A stretch of DNA of 64,000 nucleotides, taken from NCBI RefSeq assembly GCF_008035925.1, contig NZ_CP036264.1:1709409-1773408 (forward strand). The letters are read 5' to 3'. Shown here piece by piece: positions 43,752-51,334 of the stretch. Source of the DNA: Stieleria maiorica (GTDB taxonomy: Bacteria; Planctomycetota; Planctomycetia; Pirellulales; Pirellulaceae). Numbering within the stretch: the stretch's first letter is position 1; every line of letters begins with the position of its first letter. The notes beneath the pieces are model-generated. The model was not told the origin of the DNA. It did no database searches and saw nothing but the letters and a program-made list of their open reading frames with translations. Made by a program: the position numbers and the translations under genes.

Positions 43752-44402
43752 TTGATTTCGACACGCGATCTATCGACATTGCCGACGATCGAGGGCTTGC
43801 GTCAACGGTTGCAGCAGATGGCCGCACTTGAGTCTGTGTTCGCGAACGAATACGGCGAATCAGACTATGCATTCCATCCCAAATGGGGTCGCTCTGAACA
43901 AATGGGCGCAGTCAAGAATGGATCGGGTGACGAGCTGTTTGCTCACTTTACGCCCGTAGGTTGCTGCATAATCGGTTTCGCGCACGAATCGTCAATGTCA
44001 CCATACCGCACGGACCCACCGGAACTTTGGCCCGAGTTGCTTTCGAGCGTTCCTGCTGAATTCCAAGCTTCACTTAACGAACCGGCTTTTGACATTGCAT
44101 CCACTACATTCGTCGTTTGGCGGCTTGCATCGGGGGAAACTTGGCGTACCGACAACATCGAGTACCCTGATGATTTGTACGGCGACGGATCAAATGATCT
44201 CTTGTCGCGGATGCTTATGTCGGCTGTTGATTTCGCCGATTGGCTAGAAGAGAATTACGAGGTCGATGTTGTCGGGGACGTTGTTGCGAACGTATTTGAG
44301 AATCAACCGTTGTCGGACACTCAACTAGCTGCTCTAAATTCCAAGGCTTCGCTAGCGAATCTGAGGAAGGTTGTTGCTGAGACGGGCTACCCGCTCGCAT
44401 AA
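43752..44402 (+). CDS. Cassette 17: conserved hypothetical protein
   Basis: TTG 43752 gives 216 residues; ATG 43818 (MAALESVFANEYGESDYAFH) is an alternative start. The core GAVKNGSGDELFAHFTPVGC, GFAHESSMSPYRTDPPELWP and FVVWRLASGETWRTDNIEYP resembles a conserved uncharacterised family that I remember from many phyla, with GSGDE and HESxMSPY motifs. No activity is known to me. Soluble, no signal. Confidence 0.7.
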   Translation: MISTRDLSTLPTIEGLRQRLQQMAALESVFANEYGESDYAFHPKWGRSEQMGAVKNGSGDELFAHFTPVGCCIIGFAHESSMSPYRTDPPELWPELLSSVPAEFQASLNEPAFDIASTTFVVWRLASGETWRTDNIEYPDDLYGDGSNDLLSRMLMSAVDFADWLEENYEVDVVGDVVANVFENQPLSDTQLAALNSKASLANLRKVVAETGYPLA

Positions 44403-44407
44403 AAGAG

Positions 44408-44498
44408 GCAGAACAATGCCGTGCACACGGAGCACGGCTTGCGCGTTTTCACAAATGGAAAGTCGTCTCGCCGTGCCCGGTGACGGCTGACGTTCACG
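44408..44498 (+). other. attC: attC site 17
   Basis: R'' GCAGAAC, R' GTTCACG, 91 bp. GCCGTGCACACGGAGCACGG pairs with CCGTGCCCGGTGACGGC. Confidence 0.88.
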
Positions 44499-44967
44499 CT
44501 CTCGACTGCTTGAAACGGGTTCCGAGATTCGCGTTCATTCGCGTGGATTAGCGGTTCGTGTTTCCGGCGTTTTGGTACCGCTAATGAACACCGATGAACG
44601 ATAATGCCAGTACCCGAGCTTGCGCCCACCGGGATTCATCAGGCCTCTGTTTCCTGTTATTCGCTCCTGAAGTCAGGGTTCGACAGGTGCGCTGACGTAC
44701 TTGCTGGAAGGGCCTCACGCAAAGTCGCCAAGCCGCAAAGATTGGACCCCGTTTCTTTGCGGCTTGGCGTCTTTGCGAGATTCTTGTCTCACTTGGTGCA
44801 CGGTCGACTCGGCCGAAGTCGACAAACCGACGCCTGTTGAATGCAACGCTGACAGCCGACACCTGACGCGCCGACTGCTGTTTGGAGACTCGGTTTTCCT
44901 TGGCGATTCCGGTCGAGTACACTGGCCATCAGCGACGATGGCTCAAGCTGTCGTCGTGGCCGATCCG
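44499..44967. repeat. Cassette 18: gene-free, built of dispersed repeats with a 23-bp inverted repeat
   Basis: No credible gene. CGCAAAGTCGCCAAGCCGCA (44718 on) pairs with CTTTGCGGCTTGGCGTCTTT (44755 on): 23-base arms with one mismatch and a 14-base loop. CTAATGAACACCGATGAACG at 44581 is another known-looking dispersed oligonucleotide. The hairpin could end transcription inside the array. Confidence 0.7.
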
Positions 44968-45057
44968 CGTGAACCAAGTGGTGCACCGCAGTCGGCGAGT
45001 TGAGTTTGTTTTGAAATCAGGTCTATCACGCCGACGCGGTGACCACCGACGTTCTGC
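44968..45057 (+). other. attC: attC site 18
   Basis: R'' CGTGAAC, R' GTTCTGC, 90 bp. The inner part is nearly the same as attC 3 (GTGGTGCACCGCAGTCGGCG). Confidence 0.9.
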
Positions 45058-45071
45058 TCAAGGAAACGATC

Positions 45072-45632
45072 ATGGTTCAAAGACTTGCATTGCTTCTCGC
45101 GTGTTTGAGCTACTGTGCTGGCATTGCCGTTCCTGACGATGTCTTTCCCAAGAGACTTGTCGGTTTGCTTACCCCAGGAATGCACGTTGGGTACAATTCA
45201 GCGACGACACCCGGCCAGCGTATCGAGGTTGTCGCTTGGTCCCAAGAGCGATTCGAGATGGAGCTCGACGCTCGTAAGATGCCGATCGCAGAACTCTCAA
45301 GAAAGTACCCAGCCGTTGCAGCGGCTGCAGCTAGACTCAAATCAACACAAGATCCTCGTATGGATGCTTCGGAGCTCGCAGTGCAGTGGTCGCCCCTTTA
45401 TGCGCCGGCGACAGTACTTCATGTCGGAGACGATTACGTGCTTATTCAGTCTGCTGAGTCTGACCAGGTTCGATTAGCAATTCCCGCCGATCGCATCCTC
45501 GCAATTCGCTGGGGCCTGAATGCCCCCACCCTATTTCAGGGGCCGGCAGCAGAACCATCCGGTGCACCCGAGTCCGCGAGTCGAGCTGTATCGAAAACGG
45601 AAGATCACCCGCGCGGACCGGGTGACCGGTAA
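45072..45632 (+). CDS. Cassette 19: secreted protein of unknown function
   Basis: ATG 45072 follows AAGGAAACGATC and gives MVQRLALLLACLSYCAGIAV, a signal peptide. The mature about 165 residues are soluble (LLTPGMHVGYNSATTPGQRI). The last about 30 residues are read from attC 19 (SGAPESASRAVSKTEDHPRG). The frame stays open upstream to 45039 inside attC 18, but that adds no signal. No family is recognised. Confidence 0.7.
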   Translation: MVQRLALLLACLSYCAGIAVPDDVFPKRLVGLLTPGMHVGYNSATTPGQRIEVVAWSQERFEMELDARKMPIAELSRKYPAVAAAAARLKSTQDPRMDASELAVQWSPLYAPATVLHVGDDYVLIQSAESDQVRLAIPADRILAIRWGLNAPTLFQGPAAEPSGAPESASRAVSKTEDHPRGPGDR

Positions 45633-45640
45633 CGTTCTGC
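45549..45640 (+). other. attC: attC site 19
   Basis: R'' GCAGAAC, R' GTTCTGC, 92 bp. CCGGTGCACCCGAGTCCGCG pairs with CGCGGACCGGGTGACCGG. Confidence 0.9.
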
Positions 45641-45659
45641 GGAAACAGGTGCTGTCATC

Positions 45660-45913
45660 GTGAAACGTGGGTTCACTTTTACTGAGTTGATCGTTGCCCA
45701 GACGATCCGAATGGTTTTGGATTTTTTCAAAATCGTATTTGGGGCCACTCGGCGTTCAACGACCAACATTCGACTACATTCGAGTATTTCGAACACGCGG
45801 GTGGAGCAGAATACGCACTGTTTCATCCGATGGAGCACGTCGAACCGATTGCAAATCCATCCAACTGGTTTCCGCCGGTCGTAACAGATCCTAACATCAC
45901 TGCGATTCGTTGA
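45660..45913 (+). pseudogene. Cassette 20a: broken reading frame with prepilin-like start
   Basis: GTG 45660 opens MKRGFTFTELIVAQ, like the N-terminus of type IV-pilin-like/DUF1559 proteins. The downstream protein-like sequence (DDPNGFGFFQNRIWGHSAFN, later EHAGGAEYALFHPMEHVEPI) lies in another frame and ends at the TGA at 45913. Either a frameshift near 45705 or a fusion of two fragments would explain it. Neither frame alone makes a good protein. Confidence 0.45.
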
Positions 45914-46124
45914 CCATGCGTTCCGACTGCGGGGCGTGGCCGCTGGCCAGCCGGTACACCCAGCCCAGATGCATCCATTCCAGAAGTTGCAGCTCGTCCA
46001 ACCGGATGGCCGTGCCGAAGAGTTGCAGGTCTTCGCTGAGTTTTTGGCGAAGCTTCTCGGGAAAGTAGGCGCACAGAGCGGCAGACTTTTGCGAATTGTG
46101 GCGACGATTGTTAGAATTGGACAT
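45897..46124 (-). CDS. Cassette 20b: small antisense-oriented protein
   Basis: From ATG 46124 (MSNSNNRRHNSQKSAALCAY) the minus-strand frame runs about 75 residues to 45897; an upstream ATG at 46163 adds MNRFTHSFLKEFP. TTCCTCAAGGA precedes the inner ATG. A homologous 5' fragment (MSLSYNRRRNSQKPAVLGDY) exists at 49197-49123, which supports it as a real gene family. It is oriented against the array. Function unknown. Confidence 0.55.
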   Translation of the reverse strand: MSNSNNRRHNSQKSAALCAYFPEKLRQKLSEDLQLFGTAIRLDELQLLEWMHLGWVYRLASGHAPQSERMVNESQ

Positions 46125-46226
46125 TGGAAATTCCTTGAGGAAGGAGTGTGTGAAACGGTTCACCGTGAACCGCTCCTTCTATCAAGGTCCCGTACTCCCA
46201 AAATCTCCCGCCGCGCAGCGGCGTAC

Positions 46227-46316
46227 GTGAATCACGCAATGCAGCCGAGGCGCAGATTCGGGCGATTCGGAAATGGACAATCTCTCGTCGCGTCCGAATG
46301 GTTGCAAACGTTCTGT
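46227..46316 (+). other. attC: attC site 20 (degenerate R'')
   Basis: R'' GTGAATC (degenerate), R' GTTCTGT, 90 bp. CGCAGATTCGGGCGATTCGG and CGTCGCGTCCGAATGGTTGC form the stem poorly. Confidence 0.7.
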
Positions 46317-46349
46317 CGCAAAGTCTCCAACCCATTCAGATCGAAGGCA

Positions 46350-46751
46350 ATGACCGACTCTCTCAATGGACATCGCAAGATTACGGTTCTCGCGTTCCTC
46401 GCGGCATGCGTTTGCATCGTGGTGATCACAGGATTCACCTTGGTTGAGCCGAACGCGAGGGCAAGGGCGGCCGTTGAGTCGATTCTGCTTGCTGAATCAA
46501 CACCCGAGAAGAAACTCGAGGAGCTGGCTCCCTACGTCACGATCGGTGATCACATTTCTGTCGTGCATCAGCGGATCGTGCCGGAGCCAACCGAAGAAGT
46601 CCGCATCGATCGTCCTGCTGAGCACGCTTACGGACTCGGCGATTCGAACCTCGTGCTGGCCATCCGCGCTAACGGAACGATTGCCGGAATCGGGCGACAC
46701 AAGTATGGGACCGACGATGGGACTGTTTGGCTAGCTTCACCCGAATGGTAG
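46350..46751 (+). CDS. Cassette 21: membrane-anchored protein
   Basis: ATG 46350 is preceded by GAAGG and gives MTDSLNGHRKITVLAFLAAC with a single N-terminal helix (VLAFLAACVCIVVITGFTLV), then about 100 soluble residues (VTIGDHISVVHQRIVPEPTE). The long upstream extension of the frame overlaps attC 20 and the antisense gene and is rejected. No family is recognised. Confidence 0.65.
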   Translation: MTDSLNGHRKITVLAFLAACVCIVVITGFTLVEPNARARAAVESILLAESTPEKKLEELAPYVTIGDHISVVHQRIVPEPTEEVRIDRPAEHAYGLGDSNLVLAIRANGTIAGIGRHKYGTDDGTVWLASPEW

Positions 46752-46797
46752 CATCAGAAAGAGCGAGCGAGTTGCCAAGCGGACTGGCTCAAATGCG

Positions 46798-46887
46798 ACA
46801 GAACAAAGCCGTGAACCGGAACGGCGAATCTCGCGAAATTCAAGTAGACGATCGAACTTCGTCGCCCGGTTATGGCTGATGTTCTGC
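46798..46887 (+). other. attC: attC site 21
   Basis: R'' ACAGAAC, R' GTTCTGC, 90 bp. GCCGTGAACCGGAACGGCGA pairs with TCGTCGCCCGGTTATGGC. Confidence 0.88.
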
Positions 46888-46909
46888 CGTTGAAGCTGGA
46901 AACACGATT

Positions 46910-47413
46910 GTGACGCCCAACATTTTCAATGTATTTCGGCTCTGTGAAAGCGGAGATGAGAGCGGAGAAGCGACAGGGCTCGAACTCTCATTGGACCAGC
47001 TGATGGTCCTCAGGCACAAAGGAACGCAATGCACGTTGACGCTGGAATTGCTCTGCAGCTCCTTTCGCCACGAACGTGAAGAAGCAGTCGTACGATGTTT
47101 GCACGTTGGGAGATCAGATGTCCACAGTTCAGTCGAATGTTTGGCGATACGATATGAATGCGATTGGGCCGATCGCGATTGTTGCAACTTGACACAAATT
47201 GGCGGATCCGACGTTTTAAAATATGGCGATTTTGCTGTACGCTGGTCATACGCAACTCCGATTTCAATTTGGCTGTACCCGGAATCGGGGACGGAGTGTG
47301 CGATGAATGAGAAGCAGAAATCGGGTAAATCTCGATTCAGTTTAAGGCGGTCGTTTGACGTTTGGATTGCAAAACGCATTTTCGCATCTAATCGATCCGA
47401 TTCCGATACGTGA
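46910..47413 (+). CDS. Cassette 22: hypothetical protein
   Basis: GTG 46910 gives a 167-residue Cys-rich protein (VTPNIFNVFRLCESGDESGE; later RYECDWADRDCCNLTQ) with a basic C-terminus (SRFSLRRSFDVWIAKR). No signal peptide, helix or known motif is visible. It could be a beta-rich immunity- or sensor-like protein; this is only a composition impression. Confidence 0.55.
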   Translation: MTPNIFNVFRLCESGDESGEATGLELSLDQLMVLRHKGTQCTLTLELLCSSFRHEREEAVVRCLHVGRSDVHSSVECLAIRYECDWADRDCCNLTQIGGSDVLKYGDFAVRWSYATPISIWLYPESGTECAMNEKQKSGKSRFSLRRSFDVWIAKRIFASNRSDSDT

Positions 47414-47427
47414 ACGGCGACCGTCCC

Positions 47428-47547
47428 CCAGAACTGACGGATGCCGTGTACAAGGTGGAGCCGTGGTACGCTCACGACGAGCCGCGGAGTCGTGGTTGTT
47501 GGAGTAGTGAATCGTTCGCCGCGGCCGCGTGATCCGCAACGTTATGC
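47428..47547 (+). other. attC: attC site 22 (hybrid, ~120 bp)
   Basis: R' GTTATGC. The right 80 bases match attC 14 (CACGACGAGCCGCGGAGTCG), but the left end carries a second start (CCAGAAC at 47428, then GGATGCCGTGTAC). It looks like one attC start joined to another site. The R'' expected at 47458 reads GAGCCGT. Confidence 0.7.
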
Positions 47548-47562
47548 CAATCACTTTTAGTT

Positions 47563-48192
47563 ATGCGCAAACCTCGATTCTCGATCGATTCGCTTATGTG
47601 GACAATGGTGATCGTTGGCATCGCCATATCGCATCTGCGCACTTCGGCAGAACTCCGTGTGACGAAATCAGAAAACAAGCGCCTTCGCGACGAACTCGGA
47701 GTGCTAACGGTTGAGGACGAGACGGCGGTGAGCTTACTCGCTGTTCCCACCGCCGAACAGGATTGCTGGCGATGGCGCATTCACATGCCCGCCGACCTAA
47801 AACTGAGGATTGGAATAACAGATGCGGGAGTGATTCCTCTTCCTCGCACACAGGTTAATGCTGGAGAAAACCTCGCTTACTTCGACGATCCGTTGCCCGT
47901 TGGCGAAAATCTCGTTGAAGCCAAGCTGTACCTGCGTGGCGATGGCGTTTGGGCTGTATCGGTCCGGACGTCCGACGCAACGATGACGTGTGCACTGCAA
48001 AACGGTGATCACGAGTGGCTCGATGGCACGGCGTTCTTTCGCACGCGGTTCGGCAGCACGACATCGCGAATTGTCGACAGCACCAAGGTCATTCCTCTGC
48101 TGCGTCACGTCGTTGTTAAACATGATTCCATTAGATCGCCAACGTCAAAGCCGAATCCAGGTATCATGATCTGGCTGGAACCCGTAAAGTAG
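47563..48192 (+). CDS. Cassette 23: membrane-anchored protein with planctomycete-type N-terminus
   Basis: ATG 47563 gives MRKPRFSIDSLMWTMVIVGI, the FSIxxLMWxMxxVAI opening seen on many small planctomycete proteins. A short coiled-coil-like stretch follows (LRVTKSENKRLRDELGVLTV), then a soluble beta-rich domain to residue 209. No family name can be given. It would sit in the membrane with the domain outside. Confidence 0.7.
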   Translation: MRKPRFSIDSLMWTMVIVGIAISHLRTSAELRVTKSENKRLRDELGVLTVEDETAVSLLAVPTAEQDCWRWRIHMPADLKLRIGITDAGVIPLPRTQVNAGENLAYFDDPLPVGENLVEAKLYLRGDGVWAVSVRTSDATMTCALQNGDHEWLDGTAFFRTRFGSTTSRIVDSTKVIPLLRHVVVKHDSIRSPTSKPNPGIMIWLEPVK

Positions 48193-48202
48193 CCGGCGAA
48201 AG

Positions 48203-48293
48203 GCAAAACAAAGGCGTGCAGCCGAGCAGCGGAAAGGGCGGAACTCCATTGGACAGTCACTTGGTCGCTGCGGGGTGGCAGCGGCCGTTCTCT
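48203..48293 (+). other. attC: attC site 23
   Basis: R'' GCAAAAC, R' GTTCTCT, 91 bp. GCAGCCGAGCAGCGGAAAGG and GGTCGCTGCGGGGTGGCAGC form the stem. Confidence 0.8.
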
Positions 48294-48316
48294 CGCTAAA
48301 CCCGCCACGATGTACC

Positions 48317-49081
48317 ATGGATGTTCTCCCACGCCACGTAATCTGTGTTCTCGGGCGATGGCGCGACTTTAGTGTCGTTCAATCCGCGGTCGCTACCTGC
48401 GGTGACGACTTTACGCTTGACGGAGAATACTCCCAGTTGGTGCCCGACGAGCGAATGGTCGTTGCGTTCGAAGCGTCGATGGACCGCTTTGATCCAACCA
48501 TCACTGCCGAGGATTGGGACAATATTCAAACGCATACGGCTGTGGCCTATATTCTGTCACCGCCAATATCGAAAGCGGCCGCCGAGAGTATCTCCGCACG
48601 AACACTTCTCCTTGCTGTTACGCTCCTCAATCAGGGCGGCTTAGCCGTCAAAAGCGAAAGCGCCGGGCTGGCCCACGGCCGAAAGCGATGGATCGAACTC
48701 GGTCGCAAATATTCTATCGCAACTGAACGTAATGATGCGCACTCGGCATCCGCCACACTTTATTGGGCTTGGGTCCAGCGCGCCATCCACGATACGTCAA
48801 GTGCAACGCTATACTCAATCGGTATGCATTTGCTCGGACAACGCGATACGGAAATCGACGATTCGCTCGCGTTCTCAACCGCACTCCAGTGGATTGATTT
48901 GATGGGGCTGTATCTCGTTGCGGACAAGCCGGACCGCCCGGTTCTCGATGGCGAAGGTTTCAGATTGCGAAACGAAGGTCCGCGGCGGATAATCAGGCGT
49001 GTACCGTGCGATCGATATGAACAAGATGACTTCTTTTTCAACCCCTACGGGTACAATCGACTTGTTGTCGATGAAGGATGA
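48317..49081 (+). CDS. Cassette 24: conserved hypothetical protein (DUF4261-like pattern)
   Basis: From ATG 48317 the 254-residue protein starts MDVLPRHVICVLGRWRDFSV. It has VAYILSPPISKAAAESISAR, AGLAHGRKRWIELG, YSIGMHLLGQRD and a C-terminal YEQDDFFFNPYGYNRLVVDE. I recall this pattern from a conserved family of unknown function spread over several phyla, possibly DUF4261-related; not verified. Soluble. It is the largest intact cassette gene. Confidence 0.7.
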   Translation: MDVLPRHVICVLGRWRDFSVVQSAVATCGDDFTLDGEYSQLVPDERMVVAFEASMDRFDPTITAEDWDNIQTHTAVAYILSPPISKAAAESISARTLLLAVTLLNQGGLAVKSESAGLAHGRKRWIELGRKYSIATERNDAHSASATLYWAWVQRAIHDTSSATLYSIGMHLLGQRDTEIDDSLAFSTALQWIDLMGLYLVADKPDRPVLDGEGFRLRNEGPRRIIRRVPCDRYEQDDFFFNPYGYNRLVVDEG

Positions 49082-49102
49082 GCACTGAGCCCAATAATCG
49101 CC

Positions 49103-49135
49103 AGATAGCAATGCCATCAACCGATGCGGCCGGGA
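49103..49135 (+). other. attC: attC half-site (left half only)
   Basis: AGATAGC followed by AATGCCATCAACCGATGCGG matches the left side of an attC with R'' mutated from AGATAAC. No right half or R' box follows; the sequence switches to a fragment of the cassette 20b gene. Confidence 0.6.
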
Positions 49136-49197
49136 TAGTAGTCGCCTAGAACGGCAGGCTTTTGCGAATTGCGGCGACGATTGTAAGACAAGGACAT
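49123..49197 (-). pseudogene. 5' fragment homologous to the antisense gene of cassette 20
   Basis: From ATG 49197 the minus strand reads MSLSYNRRRNSQKPAVLGDY and stops after about 25 codons; the start matches MSNSNNRRHNSQKSAALCAY at 46124. It seems to be a truncated copy fused to the attC half-site. Confidence 0.6.
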
Positions 49198-49530
49198 CGT
49201 AACCGAAGCCTGACGGCCCATTTCTTCTCTGTGTCCCTCTGTGGTTATTCATTCATCCGCGGTTTGCTTGTTGCGCCCGATGTGGAAGATGTGGCAGACG
49301 AATGATGTGGCAGACGAATGTGGGGCGATGTGTCTGAGGCCCGGAGGGTCGGTAGAGTGTCTGCCGGTGGTGTCGCGGCCTGTCGATTTAATCAGCCGTT
49401 TGGCGCGAGCTTATGGGCCCGGTGCATTTTCTCAATCGTTTATGCCCGTACGCTCGCGCGAAACGGCTGATCCCACGTGGGATCGGAGTAAATCAGCTGG
49501 CCGGTCAGCCACCGGGACGGATTCCACGCG
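49198..49530. other. Gene-free decayed stretch
   Basis: No credible gene. It has the dispersed oligonucleotide CTGTGTCCCTCTGTGGTTAT (49229) and GATGTGGCAGACGAAT repeated in tandem at 49288-49320; the latter recurs at 51060-51090. Confidence 0.55.
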
Positions 49531-49905
49531 TTGCTCAAGTCCCCACGGGCTGACACAGTGTTCCGGTTCCCATCGCTATCGGGCCGTCATGAGATCCGAT
49601 TATGCCGGCCCTTTAGGCCTACCGCGCGGCGGAGCCTGGCGTTCATCGATGAATCAACTCTATTCAGCAACACCGGTGGCTGGATCAAACTATCGAATTT
49701 CACAAACAGCGAGTTGATACACCAGCAAGAGTGCAAATCGGGCGTACACGCTGAATACGCTTACCCAAAGATTGAGTACTTGGAATTTCTGCCTGCGCTG
49801 GACGCATTCGTTGCTGTGGAAGTCGAGAACGATGAAAATACAGGTCACGATGATTGGACCACCATCTCATTTCGCCCGAGGAAGTTGATGGATCGTACGC
49901 CGTAA
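49531..49905 (+). CDS. Possible hypothetical protein or gene fragment
   Basis: The frame gives 124 residues. Only the part from about residue 35 (SLAFIDESTLFSNTGGWIKL, AYPKIEYLEFLPALDAFVAV) has protein-like composition, ending DDWTTISFRPRKLMDRTP. The N-terminal third is Arg- and Pro-rich and is probably not native, so this may be the 3' end of a truncated gene. Confidence 0.35.
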   Translation: MLKSPRADTVFRFPSLSGRHEIRLCRPFRPTARRSLAFIDESTLFSNTGGWIKLSNFTNSELIHQQECKSGVHAEYAYPKIEYLEFLPALDAFVAVEVENDENTGHDDWTTISFRPRKLMDRTP

Positions 49906-50438
49906 GCTCGGCGGCTCGCCTGACCTCAAGTGATCGCGCAGTTGGTGCCATCCATCACATCGGTGGCCAACACGCGACTGCTATGAATACCATGGTGCCC
50001 GCTTGAATGCTGGGATACGTCATTCGCGATTCGGCACCCGTGATTGAATTCATCGCGTAGGCATCATTCTCAGCGTTGGGTGGCTCCATTCGCACACGAT
50101 TTTGAATCGCAGAGGCGCAGAGGACGCAGAGATACGGAATTGAGTGCCTTATCCTCTGCGCCTCTGCGTTTTAGTCTCTCCCGCTCCCTTCCTGTGTCCT
50201 TAACGCGCCGATCCGTTGGCACCCGGCAACGTTCGGTGAATGTCCGAAGCGAGACTGCTAGCAACTCCAAAAGGGAGCGAATGATTCGTGGGTGGAACCA
50301 TTCGCGGCCACACAATTTGAGTTCGCCGGGGACTGAGAAACTGGCATGCTCCGCCAGGATCCGTTCTAATCCAGTCCCGTAGTCGGCTATCCGAAGGCCG
50401 ACAGATTTCTGGCGCACGATCTATCTTCGTTCCCCTGC
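49906..50438. repeat. Gene-free stretch with a 17-bp perfect inverted repeat
   Basis: CGCAGAGGCGCAGAGGA (50108-50124) and TCCTCTGCGCCTCTGCG (50152-50168) are perfect inverted repeats around a 27-base loop; the oligonucleotide is a dispersed type. From about 50310 a segment starts that is repeated at 51145-51300. Confidence 0.7.
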
Positions 50439-50455
50439 ATGCGCGGATCGATCGC
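50310..50455. repeat. Left copy of a ~145-bp direct repeat
   Basis: GGGGACTGAGAAACTGGCA, CCAGGATCCGTTCTAATCCA and GGCGCACGATCTATCTTCGT recur with changes at 51145-51300, flanking the gene between them. Confidence 0.7.
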
Positions 50456-50492
50456 AATTCGTTCTCCGATCAATGATGGAGCGTTCTGGCTG

Positions 50493-51077
50493 ATGCAATG
50501 CCCGCGATGTGAGACTGCGCTGCGTTTGGAGGTGGCGACTGGTTCTGAGCTTCCATTGGTGAATTCAGCGGGGCATCGGGGTTTCCGGATTGTCGACTTG
50601 TTTGCGATCACCGCACTGATCGCAGTCCATTTGGCTGCGTTTCCCGTACTCGCAAGTCCATCGGGTTCCCAGTGGCCGTTGCTCCTCTACTTTTCGCCAA
50701 CTGCAATCACCTGCCTCCTTCACCTCCGCCTCCGTCTTGGTACATCAATCGCGATGGTTGTGCATTACTCCGTTTCACTGGTTTGGTCGTACTTGTATTC
50801 GCTTGGGCAATACGCTGCGATCAACGCATACAATCCCATGCAACGAAGCGGTGGGAGCGTTCAGGTTGATGTTTATGCGACTGCCTGGGACGACATGATT
50901 GGATTTGGAATCTTCGGTTTCGCTTGGGCTGCTGCCTACGGGCTCGTTTGCTTTACTGCTCTCAACGCTCGTCGACCAATTCCCACCGCACGACCGCACC
51001 GTTTCCATGACGATCGTTCAGTGCTCATTCGCGGTTCGGATGGTGTGGTCGAAGCGAATGATGTGGCAGACGAATGA
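50493..51077 (+). CDS. Membrane protein with N-terminal CPRC zinc-ribbon-like start
   Basis: ATG 50493 (MQCPRCETALRLEVATGSEL) was preferred over 50439. After the CPRC pair come about four helices (FRIVDLFAITALIAVHLAAF; PLLLYFSPTAITCLLHLRL; IAMVVHYSVSLVWSYLYSL; MIGFGIFGFAWAAAYGLVC). The C-terminus runs into the GATGTGGCAGACGAAT repeat (VVEANDVADE). No family is recognised. It is bracketed by direct repeats rather than attC sites. Confidence 0.55.
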   Translation: MQCPRCETALRLEVATGSELPLVNSAGHRGFRIVDLFAITALIAVHLAAFPVLASPSGSQWPLLLYFSPTAITCLLHLRLRLGTSIAMVVHYSVSLVWSYLYSLGQYAAINAYNPMQRSGGSVQVDVYATAWDDMIGFGIFGFAWAAAYGLVCFTALNARRPIPTARPHRFHDDRSVLIRGSDGVVEANDVADE

Positions 51078-51144
51078 TGTGGCAGACGAATGGCCTGCTT
51101 CACGAGTGTCAAATTCGTCTGCCGTCGAAATTGACCGTCTCCCG

Positions 51145-51300
51145 GCCACGCAACTCGAATTCGTCCGGGGCTGAGAAACTGGCACTCGCCTCCAGGATCC
51201 ACTCTAATCGACTTCTGTGACCGGCCCACCGGCGGACCGGCGAAATTCTGACGCACGATCGTTTCCTGCTGCTCCGCATGCGTGGATCGCTCGCGATGTG
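51145..51300. repeat. Right copy of the ~145-bp direct repeat
   Basis: GGGGCTGAGAAACTGGCA, CCAGGATCCACTCTAATCGA and TGACGCACGATCGTTTCCTG match the copy at 50310-50455 at roughly 75-80 percent by eye. Confidence 0.7.
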
Positions 51301-51334
51301 TTCCCCGGCTGAACCCCTTCAACACGAATAAAGC

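Noticed and set aside
44581-44922. Minus-strand frame (113 codons) in cassette 18
   Set aside because: It crosses the 23-base inverted repeat and has no protein-like composition.
50817-50860. Possible attC left half (GCATACAATCCCATGCAACG)
   Set aside because: It lies inside the helical membrane-protein frame, lacks AAC in the R'' box and has no right half; similarity to attC 11 is short and could be chance.
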